Of a stretch of 64,000 nucleotides of DNA, positions 54,577-63,820 are shown piece by piece. The position numbers were made by a program, and so were the translations under genes. The DNA comes from Ditylenchus dipsaci (taxonomy: Eukaryota > Nematoda > Chromadorea > Rhabditida > Anguinidae), in assembly GCA_004194705.1 (NCBI GenBank), contig SADC01000821.1, forward strand, positions 1 through 64,000. Direction: 5' to 3'. The notes under the pieces were generated by a model that worked only from the letters and a program-made list of their open reading frames with translations, did not search any database and had not been told where the DNA came from. Position 1 is the stretch's first letter; each line of letters starts with the position of its first letter.

Positions 54577-55779
54577 CAGTAGCGGACAAAAAAAATTGAA
54601 CACATGGTTACATTTTATAAATCGTGAAAGTTTTGGAATTTTTCCTGCGTGTTGAAAGTTCTGTTAAAGGAAAAGATGTAGTATTTTTCTTCCTCTTTCA
54701 AATGCTTAGTTCAATTTTTAATTTTCAGGCTTTGACATCGTTGTAAATTCATTTTTCTGATACGAGTCCATTTTATACCCGGACAAAAAAATTGAACAGG
54801 CAACCGCAATAAACAGAAACCGCAATAATCTCAAAAAATTCATTTATTTCACACTATTATTTCGTAGCCCTGTTTCTTAGCTACAATTTGGTGGGTCAAA
54901 CTTCTATTTTTGATAATTATGGAAAAAGTTATGACCATCAACATAAAAGTGTCAATTTCTAGTCAAAATAAAGAAAAATCTGAGGAAAATGACTGTTTAG
55001 CCACATAAATAATAGCTTTTCTCAAAGAAATGTCGGTGAAAATATGACATCCATTGCACCATTCGAAAGCTCTTTGATTTCTCTACAAAATAACACGTCG
55101 ACTGTTTTTTTAGAAAAAATACAGAGCTGAGAAACGGACAGTTGAATTTAGACAAGACAAAAAACGCTAAAAATAAGGCAAAAAGAGGGGTTTTTCACTT
55201 TTTGTAACTTCAATCATCCGTTTCTCAGCCCTGTATTTTTTCTAAAAAAACAGTCGACGTGTTATTTTGTAGAGAAATCAAAGAGCTTTCGAATGGTGCA
55301 ATGGATGTCATATTTTCACCGACATTTCTTTGAGAAAAGCTATTATTTATGTGGCTAAACAGTCATTTTCCTCAGATTTTCTTTATTTTGACTAGAAATT
55401 GACACTTTTATGTTGATGGTCATAACTTTTTCCATAATTATCAAAAATAGAAGTTTGACCCACCAAATTGTAGCTAAGAAACAGGGCTACGAAATAATAG
55501 TGTGAAATAAATGAATTTTTTGAGATTATTGCGGTTTCTGTTTATTGCGGTTGCCTGTTCAATTTTTTTTGTCCGGGTATAAAATGGACTCGTATCAGAA
55601 AAATGAATTTACAACGATGTCAAAGCCTGACAATTAAAAAATTGAACTAAGCATTTGAAAGAGGAAGAAAAATACTACATCTTTTCCTTTAACAGAACTT
55701 TCAACACGCAGGAAAAATTCCAAAACTTTCACGATTTATAAAATGTAACCATGTGTTCAATTTTTTTTGTCCGCTACTT
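54577..55779. mobile_element. 1.2-kb nested palindrome, TA target
   Basis: Outer ends CAGTAGCGGACAAAAAAAAT and TTTTGTCCGCTACT, with TA at 54575-54576 and 55780-55781. The last base of the right end is changed. The arms of about 560 bp differ by only a few bases as read. The centre (about 55140-55213) holds unpaired AGACAAGACAAAAAACGC. An inner element of the same family fills 54778-55577. Non-coding. Confidence 0.93.
54778..55577. mobile_element. Inner palindromic MITE at the palindrome centre
   Basis: Ends CCCGGACAAAAAAATTGAAC and GTTCAATTTTTTTTGTCCGGG with TA on both sides. Removing it leaves CCATTTTATATAAAATGG, a perfect palindrome whose central TA is the target. It shares CGGACAAAAAAATTGAACA with the outer ends. 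Confidence 0.92.
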
Positions 55780-56047
55780 TAAGCTTTCACGGATTGAAAT
55801 ATAACGCGACATGTCGGCCAGTTAGAATAAATGCAGTATATACTATTAAAAAACCCTTCAAAATGGTTTTTTGAGTGGCGGTTCATTTGGCGTAAACCTT
55901 TTTTCGTTTCTATGCTGGCCAAGGGGGCGATTTATCGAGACTCGACTTTACAGAGAAAATAAATATAATATTAAAAAAGCCAAAAGATATTGCAAATAAC
56001 AGTTATACAGAGGCATACAAGACTTTCCACTCTTTCAAATGCTAAAA

Positions 56048-56864
56048 ATGGGTAAGAAGCTGTTGTTATGCTGCATCGCCTACGCACTGATTTTTTACTT
56101 TTTCTTTAACATTTTATAAATGTTATAGACATATTCTCATTGCAAGTAAGTGGCTGATACTCAATTATCGATTTATTTTTAAGGGTGGGACAATTAGAGG
56201 GTGGGCTACTGTTTCAGAGCCCAAGCCTTTTGAAGGAAAATGCTCGGATCAACCAACTGACCAGAACCATGCTGTGATTCTGCTGGGATATCAGATGTTT
56301 TATAGTTTGCGTCACAAGAAAATGATGCTTGCATGGAGAATCTCCAACAAGTAATTGATCATCTATGTTCATAAAAATTGTAAGATGATAACGGACACCA
56401 AGCCGGATTATGGAAAATGTTTTTTAATCCTAAATAGGGTTGTCGAGCACTTCAAATTTTCAAGTCGAGCGCTCTATTCGACATTCGAAATTCGAAAATT
56501 TCGAGCGCGCGATTCGAAAATCAAAATTTCCGCTCGAAATTTAAAATTTCTGCTTGAAATTTGAAAATTTTTGAACTTTCAAGTGAAAAGTTCGAAATCG
56601 AGCGCTCGATTCGACAACCCGAATCCTAAATAAAAGGGAAAAAGTCCGCGTGAAAGGCAAAAGCAAATTAAAGTCCGCACGTTGTATTCTGATAACTTCA
56701 ATATTAAGCCAAAACTCAAATATTTTAGTCAAATAATGTAGTATTTATTTAGTCATGGCCTTTAGTCATGGCCTCACAATAGTCTGGGTTGGTTGTTGGA
56801 AGAAGGTATGAATGGTCCTCGTGGCATGCGCTTGACTGGCTATATTGGAGAGCTTACTGACTAA
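56048..56864 (+). pseudogene. Papain-type (C1) cysteine peptidase, 3' part
   Basis: Exon 56184-56350 follows a TTTTTAAG acceptor and reads GGTIRGWATVSEPKPFEGKC, then NHAVILLGYQ and LAWRISN. Exon 56783-56864 joins in phase (GTAATT donor, CACAATAG acceptor) and ends GMRLTGYIGELTD. N-H-A-V-x-x-x-G-Y is the pattern around the catalytic His of cathepsin-like peptidases, and the Asn after W-R-I-S marks where the catalytic Asn should be, but the usual N-S-W-G is not kept. An ATG at 56048 opens a signal-peptide-like stretch that runs into a stop. No exon with the catalytic Cys is in the window. It is a truncated or decayed gene; its intron holds the hAT-like MITE 56435-56622. Confidence 0.5.
56435..56622. 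mobile_element. hAT-like MITE with TAGGGTTGTCGA ends, 188 bp
   Basis: TAGGGTTGTCGAGCACTTC and CGATTCGACAACCCGA, flanked by a perfect 8-bp duplication ATCCTAAA. TTCGAAATTCGAAA and GAGCGCTCGA words inside. Small relative of 24310-25501. Confidence 0.92.
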
Positions 56865-57133
56865 ATGTCACTATAAATAACAATATATAATTTTTTTGAT
56901 TGCTTTTGTTCTAGTCACCTTACTTTTGTTTCATGAATGCACTATAAAAACTTGGGTCTAATGAACATTCGAAGTAGAAGGTATTTTTTTCTCTTGAGCT
57001 GATTAGGCCATCCTCAGTTTTATAGATACTTTTTTGTTTCAGTTCGCTTTCATTCCGGAGAAAAAAAACTGTCAACCAATTTTCAAAAAAAATTTGGGGG
57101 CGAGATATTTTATTCTAGGGTCGTAAATTCTTA

Positions 57134-57561
57134 TGGCTCATTCACAAACGTCGTCGTTGTCGTTGGAAAAAATAATTTATGAAGGCGATTCACGCAAAAA
57201 ACAACGACAACGCCAACGACGACAACAACCTATTTATAAAAAATAAAACGACAACGCCAACGACAACGCCTAGGACAACGGCATTTTTCATTTCAAATTG
57301 GACAAATTTTGCATTTTTAGTCAGAATTTCGAGGATTAACTATATTCTCCTCACGTTTTCCCTCGAAATCCAGACTGAAAATGTGAAATTTGTCCCATTT
57401 GAAATAAAAAATTTCGTTGTCCTTGGCGTCGTCGTTGTCGTTGGCGTTGTCGTTGATTTTTTATGAATAAGTTGTCGTCGTCGTTGGCGAAAAAAAGGTT
57501 TCATGAAAAAAATATTCGAGCGATAACGCCAATGACAACGACAACGTTTGTGAATGAGCCA
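57134..57561. mobile_element. PIF/Harbinger-like MITE, copy 2
   Basis: TIR TGGCTCATTCACAAACG and CGTTTGTGAATGAGCCA, flanked by TTA (57131-57133, 57562-57564). Arms consist of CAACGACAACG words. Family partner of 7273-7706. Confidence 0.9.
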
Positions 57562-58161
57562 TTAGAAACTGCAAATCAAAAAATTGCAAAGTATTTGTTA
57601 AAATTGTAACGAATCGTTCATATACCTCGTTGTGCATTCTAAAAGCGGACCCAAATAAGGGCCTGAAAAAACCTATGTGGGCAGTAGTTTTCTGTGTGAC
57701 CTGTGCTTTTGAAACATTCACTGCTTTCTACTGTTTCTTAAAAAAATACTTCTGGTATCATGTCATTTATTTTTCATTTTGCTTTCAATCTTTAAAAAAT
57801 TTTATAGTAATTTCTGGCGCTACCGCAAATGAATTTTTTTGAACTTCTTCAAAATACCATTTTAACTACCTTTCAGCATTTCTTACACGTTAAACACGAT
57901 AAAAAGAGTGTCTCCAACTACTTTTCTTCATAAAATGTAAATTTTCAGAAAAATGTATATTCAAAAAAAATTTCAAAATAATAAAAGAGTTGTTTTTGGG
58001 CATTTTTCGACAAGAAAAGTTGATTTTTTGAAGAAGAAAAATTTTTTGACCGAAAATCGACTTTTTGTCTTGGGATATCAAGTTAAACCACCCAAAAAAG
58101 GTACCTGAAATAAATATTAAAAGGTGTTGAAAAATAGAAGGCTAGTCTCAATTAGAAGGCC
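57562..58161. other. No gene recognised
   Basis: AT-rich; frames at 57630-57842 and 57890-58081 look like chance reading. The end belongs to an ATAGAAGGC-type MITE. Confidence 0.45.
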
Positions 58162-58344
58162 CAGTGGCGTACGCAGGAATTTCTGACGGGGGGGGGGGGC
58201 GTGCACCAGGCCATTTTTAGGCCATTTTACCTACACCGTTTTTCGAATTTTCGAGGCCATTTTACCTACGCCGTTTTGAGAAAAATCTGACGGGGGGGGG
58301 GGGTACGTGCCCCCTGCCCCCCCCCCTCCATGTGTACGCCCCTG
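58162..58344. mobile_element. CAGTGGCGTACG-type MITE, copy 2
   Basis: Starts CAGTGGCGTACGCAGGAATT and ends TGTGTACGCCCCTG, flanked by a perfect 8-bp duplication AGAAGGCC, as in 51997-52239. The outer ATAGAAGGCC host ends near 58433 in AATAAATACGG. Confidence 0.88.
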
Positions 58345-58433
58345 AGAAGGCCAGTCTCTTATAGAAGGGCACCCCTGAGGGGGGAGGGGGTTTAAAAATA
58401 GAAGGCCATGGTCTTTTATCAGAATAAATACGG

Positions 58434-59244
58434 TAGACTTGGCTAAAACCTTCGATTTTCTGGATCCATATAAAAATCGGTATAACTACGGGTAAATTTT
58501 TTTTGTCAGATCTTTTTTTTCAAAACGATAGTCAAGATCCTGCGCTACAACGTAACAGAGCGTTTGTTTTTACAAAATCACGTAAAAATAATGAAATTGA
58601 CTTATGATAAGTTGAAATTTTGTGGTTTTCACCTGGATTTTGGATCAGTGCTTAGCTTAAAATTGATTCACAGCCGTAACAATGCATGATATCGAAGCAA
58701 TCTTTTTAACTAAAAAATAGCCAAGATCTTGTGCTACAATGTAACAGAGAGATTTTTCATACTTTAATGACAAGGACATAAAAATAAAATTTATGAAAAA
58801 AAGTAGGACACACACCCACACACCCACACATGCCAAATACTGTACAGAGATAATAATAAGTAAAAAATAATGATAATGATTAGTAAAATAATAAAAATAA
58901 ACAATAATATAAAATTCGTGCGTTTCGAACAACTGGATCAGTTAAATATTATAAAAGAGAAAAAAAATATTTACACAGCATTCATTCATATTTATAGAGC
59001 TTCTCGTGTTATGGTTGATTAGTGTGTGAGTCAGTAAAGATTGTTAACAAAGATCATTAGCAAAACAATCCAGAGTTTTATGTTTTTCAGCTAATTGGTA
59101 TACATAACCTACAAAGATAGCGAAAGCATGGTTGTAAAACATACTTTTATAGAGATGAGCAAGTTTTTAGACGGACTTTAACCAAAAATCAAGTTTTTTT
59201 ATTAAAAAAGCCGAAAAAGGTTTCATTAATTTATAATTTGAATC
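58434..59244. other. No gene recognised
   Basis: AT-rich; two related blocks, AAGATCCTGCGCTACAACGT at 58535 and AAGATCTTGTGCTACAATGT at 58727, belong to the recurring hairpin module. A frame at 58657-58932 is low-complexity. Confidence 0.45.
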
Positions 59245-59455
59245 AGCAGTTGGCAAAATTGACAAACTGGCAACTTTCACTGGCATTAAAAACTGGCAAA
59301 TTGGCACTTAGACTGGCAAAGTGGCAATTAAAACTGGCAAGCTGGCAAAACTGGCAAACTGACACTGGCAGTTGGCAAAACTGGTGAACTGGAAGTGGCA
59401 CTGGCACTTATTGCCAATGCCAGTTTGCTGCCAGTGCCAGGTACCAGTGAAAAAT
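59245..59455. repeat. ACTGGCAAACTGGCA short-word repeat
   Basis: Irregular tandem copies of ACTGGCAAA and GGCACTGGCA, with the last part in the opposite sense (TTGCCAATGCCAGTTTG). It may be a small TIR element of reiterated words. No target duplication found. Confidence 0.8.
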
Positions 59456-61121
59456 TCCAAAATCTCATTTGAAGTTTGTCTGGCATGAAAAAATTTTGAT
59501 CCATTTCTTGTAAAATCGCATTTTAAAATGATTACTACCCATTTGCGCAAAAGACATTTGCGCAAATTTTTTAAAATTTGTATTTTTGTCTTGTGAAGAA
59601 CTTCCATATTTTCAAATGTTATGTCATGATCTTAGTTTAATCTCAGTTTTGCTGGATCATCCATGCATTAACTGGATCAAGTGGTCGTCCACTTGGATCA
59701 AATTTTTTTCGCGTTTTTCATGTTCCAAAACCTGTTTTCTGGACTAATTCAGGCACGCTGAAGATGGTTAGATAGTGGTAAAATCAGGGCTCCCAAGTGT
59801 ACTTATTTATAAGAAATGTACTTTTTTTCGACGAATGTACTTATTTGTACTTATTTTCGAAAAATTTACAGCATCTCGGCACAAAATATCTTAGAACGAA
59901 AAAGTGGGCAATTTTTTTAATAAATTTAAAGTGAATTTTTTTTGAATTTCGTTTGTGTTGTACTCAATGTTATCTTAAGGATAAATCTTTTTTCTGCCAC
60001 CTTTTGGCTTCTTTCTGCCACCTTTTCGAGTTTTGGTTTAAAAAGCTTTTTTCTGCCACCTTTTGCTTTTTTTTGCCACCGGTTCGAATCCACCTGCGTG
60101 CATACCTTATTTTTTATTGTTTCATATGGTTTGGTTTAAACAAGGTGATTTGATCCCAAAATGAGAATACCTCCGATATTTTTTCAGTGAAACTTTTGTC
60201 GTATTTTTGCCATCAGAGGAGGCGGAACAATTGGCTCGCTTTCATGGGTGGCTCTCATGTGAAGCATCTTGACATTCGCCACAAGAAGCACAACGCAGCA
60301 AAATAAATCTTGCTGCAAACTTCCAGCATCAAACAAAACGAATGCTTTTTTAATCATCTCATGTGAAAGAGGCGTTTCCATATATTCTTATACAAAAAAT
60401 GATTTTTTTCATTATCTCTTCTTGAGCAGTTTTACAAATATAATTATAGGAAAAAAGATAAATGCTTTGTGTGAAATGCTCTGTGAGTCTCTGTAAGGAG
60501 TCAATCGCTCACGGCTCACGATTTCTGTTTGTGTGTGTCTTACGTGATATTTGCTCAAATTGGAAGTTGGAAATCATATTGGAATAGTTGACTAATTATG
60601 TCTCGAGAATATATTTGAATTAAATCTTTTCTCGAGTCTTCTTCAGGGAGAATTTTTTGTGGCATTCTCATTATCGCTTATTGAGCATTTGGAGCAGTTC
60701 AAAAGACGCTTTTACAAGTCTTGCCACAGGGAAAAAACAAATGATTTTGCAAAAATCACGCACAACAGGAATAAGCCATTATTAATCCCAACATACACAT
60801 CTTAAAAAGTTAGAAAATGATGTAGTTCTGTGAGTCTCGGCTTACACTTCCAAAAAGATTAGCAATAGAGTAATACTGTGAATCTCTGAAAGGAGTCAAT
60901 AGTTCAGGGCTCATGTTTCGCTTACATCAATTGTCTGTATTCGTTTGTCCATAAAAAATTATTTTTCGTCGTTTGTGTTGTGTCATGTGAAGTATGTGTG
61001 TACACACGTCTTAAAAGTTAGCAAATAAATTAGTTCTGTGAGTCTTGGAAAGGACTTCATAGCTCACGGCTCATGTTTTGTTTATGACGGTTTGTGAATC
61101 GCGCAACACAAAAAGACGCTA
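59456..61121. other. Repeat fragments, no gene
   Basis: A half copy of the B-box fold-back (59675-59790, CACGCTGAAGATGGTTAGA), four TTTTTCTGCCACC units (59990-60075) ending with GGTTCGAATCC, and four diverged blocks with AGTCTCTGTAAGGAGTCAAT (about 60485, 60830, 60880, 61040). No gene. Confidence 0.5.
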
Positions 61122-61292
61122 CAGTCAACTCCCTCCATAGTGCACACTTAAGGGACCGGCGTCAGGTGTGCACTATGGCGAGGGGTGCACTATGGCGGGG
61201 GTCACTATTGAGGAAGTTGACTGTATGGTGGCCAAACACATCGGAACCGGGTGTGCACTATGGCGGGTGTACACTATGGAGGGAGTTGACTG
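61122..61292. mobile_element. TA-target MITE, CAGTCAACTCCCTCCATAG type
   Basis: Ends CAGTCAACTCCCTCCATAGT and CTATGGAGGGAGTTGACTG, TA flanks. Body of GTGCACTATGGCGGGG units. Nested in the Helitron-like sequence that ends at 61632. Confidence 0.9.
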
Positions 61293-61294
61293 TA

Positions 61295-61632
61295 TTATGA
61301 AACTGACCAGAAAGCATAAAGCGAACGTTTTTGTGAATCTCGCGACAGAAAGAGACGCTTTGTCAGCTGCGTGAAGAGTGGATAAGTCATTGAGAGTGAC
61401 GATATGTGATTGCAGTTTTCTCACATTTTGTAGATCTTGAAAAATTTTTGAAGGCGAAATTATCGAAAAGTGAGTTAAAAATTCTACGAAAATACCAGCA
61501 GAAAATAAATCGAAAAAAGCTACAAAAATATCAGCGGGAAATATATCGAACAATGCCGCAAAAATATAAGCGGAAAAAAAATAGAAAAATTCTACGGAAA
61601 CAAAACCCGCCCGTAGGGCGGGCAAAAACTAG
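61295..61632 (+). mobile_element. Helitron-like 3' end before paralogue 2
   Basis: Hairpin CCCGCCC-gta-GGGCGGG at 61606-61622, six bases, then CTAG followed by T (61629-61633). Downstream sequence matches paralogue 1 from TATATAATA onward, and upstream sequence does not. This fits insertion between A and T. The 5' end is not identified; the element may reach far to the left. Confidence 0.65.
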
Positions 61633-61633
61633 T

Positions 61634-63744
61634 ATATAATAATATGTATGGCCACTGTGACAAGCTCGTGGAATCCACAAATAGAGCTGGGCTGATGATT
61701 GACCAGATCTACAATGGTCTGATGATAGTGTATGCCATTGTTTCGTCTATCTATTTGTACCAAAGAAGTCTGCACCATTCTCATACTGATTTATTTGATG
61801 TAATCACCACAAATGTAATTGATTCAGTCAGTGCTGTGCTTTTTGTCAAGTCCATAGTCTACAAAAGCTATTTAGGCCAGCCGGTGAGCCTAAATTCTAT
61901 TGTGTTCAGAACCAAAAATTGAAAGAAAGGTATGAGAAAAATCATGCATATTTTCTTTAAATATTGCGGAGACTTTTTCTTCAAATTATTCAATACTCAT
62001 TTATAAACCCGATACACCATTGCAAAGTCAGTGAAATTTGGCTCAGAGTAGTGGTTTTACATTTGCAGACTATAGAAAAAAACTTAATAGATTAGAGCTA
62101 AAAGAGAAAATTTAAAAAATTGGGAGTTTTAACAATTTTTCGGCTCTATTCCACGATGGGGATTTTTTGCCTAGGTCCTTTTCTTGATTTTTAGAAATTT
62201 TTAGGTTTCAAGCTTAGGCAAGGGCGACATATCTTCAAGGCCATTCTTTCTTACGCTGGTCTATCCTTGCCTAAGTTGTAGCCTTGAAATCACATTAAAA
62301 AACAGCAGGTGGGAGCAAGGCAAAAACCCACTCTCCGCATTGTGGAGTAGGGGAATTTTTCTTTTTACCTCTAATCTAGCAATTTTTTTCCATAGTCTGC
62401 AAATGTTAAGCAAAGATCCTGAGAAGAATTTCAATGGCTTTCAAATAGCGAACTGGGTTTGGGTGGTCAAAATTTAAAGAAAGAGTCGCCGCAATGACTT
62501 TCCGAAAAATATAATATTAAAATTTAGGATATTTTGAAAAGAATTTCCTAATCTAAGGGAGCCAACAGCTCTGCTCTTCTTAAGTTCATTCCATGCCTTA
62601 AGAAACTACCTCATTTCACCTGCCACCCAACAACTGCTCTAAAGGGAAGTCAACTGACTTGGTAAATTTAATTAGAGTAAATACGGTATGTCTCTTTAAT
62701 ATTTCCATTTGCAGGTATTATGCCGACAAAGCAGTTCTACACCCCACTCTCGTTAGTGCAGCATGTGAATTTTTTCCTGTCCTATTAATAGTTCATCACT
62801 TTGTCGCTGGAAAAGCACACAAGATAGCAGGCAAATTAGTGAAAAAAGACATGGTAATTTTATTTCTGCCCTAATTTTCTTTAAGTCAACTGACTTGGTA
62901 AATTTTTGTCAAAAACAAGAAATTTATTTCTTATTAAAGACTTTTTTTTCAGAGAAGAAAACAGTTTCAAGACGGTTTGCGGGATGCGGCTGCTAGTATT
63001 TCGAATTTTAGAGTGCTGTCTGATTACTCGATCAAACTACCTGCTATAACCATTTCAACCTGGTTTAAAATCCTTATCAACTTTGTTGGCGGAGCCGTGC
63101 TGGCGGCTATTTTTGTGTATTGGCTCCTTTCAATGCACCTATCTATCGACTCTGATAGCTTAAACGAAACCTTTTTACATTGGAGCATTTACGTGATTGC
63201 TGTGCTAAGTCTTGTCTTTTTTATCATGGTAATTTTTTCATCAATATTTTTTTAAGCAGTTACCATAAACTCTCTAATTATAGACCTGCACCCCCTCCAA
63301 AATTATATAAAAACGTGTTTGTGAGGTTGTCTTTTGACCCATTTGTTGAAATTACTCTCAGGCAAGTTACTCAGATTTTGTGAAACAACTCACCGGCTAC
63401 AAAAAAATTGCTGAGTTGCCTAAGAGCAGTCTCCGAAAATTGGATGAAAAACACAATGCTAAAACACTATTTTAAATAAGGAGAAGTATATAATTAGAGA
63501 GTTTACGGTATATCTCTGTGATAGGTAAATTTTTATTGCAGCTGTATATTTGGTCTCGTAAGATAAGCAGCCAGCACACAGATGCTGAACAAGTGGCTGA
63601 GTCCAAAGCTGACATGACGATTATTTATTGGTGTTTGGTGGCTGTCACGCTACAACTTATTGTGATTGTTGTATTCGGCTGTATAGATATGAGAACATCT
63701 TTTTGGAGTGGCCTTAGACGAATTGCCTATCTAGTGCTGAACCA
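61634..63744 (+). pseudogene. Unrecognised multi-membrane-span protein, paralogue 2, 5'-truncated
   Basis: Exons 61634-~61888 (GHCDKLVESTNRAG, MIDQIYNGLMIVYAIVSSIY, NVIDSVSAVLFVKSIVYKSY), 62715-62853 (SAACEFFPVLLIVHHFVAGK), 62953-63228 (WFKILINFVGGAVLAAIFVY and HWSIYVIAVLSLVFFIM) and 63542-63744 (MTIIYWCLVAVTLQLIVIVV). Donors GTGAGC and GTAATT and acceptors GCAG/TTCAG fit. Six hydrophobic spans are visible. The exons are unbroken, but the first membrane span present in paralogue 1 (34590-34655) is absent because a Helitron-like end abuts codon TAT. An ATG at 61644 could still start a shorter protein. I do not recognise the family. Confidence 0.6.
63263..63508. mobile_element. TA-target MITE in paralogue 2 intron
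   Basis: CCATAAACTCTCTAATTATA at the left, TATAATTAGAGAGTTTACGG at the right, TA flanks. It lies between exons 62953-63228 and 63542-63744. The left end is shared by paralogue 1 at 37040, so it predates the duplication. It contains an exon-like frame discussed under findings. Confidence 0.85.
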
Positions 63745-63820
63745 GGTTTTTTAAATATTAATCGTTGAATAAAGGTATCAAGATTGCGTCGAATTCACCG
63801 CTAGTTCAGATTTGGACATA

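Noticed and set aside
57179..57466. Plus-strand frame with Asn/Asp/Thr repeats
   Set aside because: Lies wholly in the PIF/Harbinger-like MITE and is formed by CAACGACAACG words.
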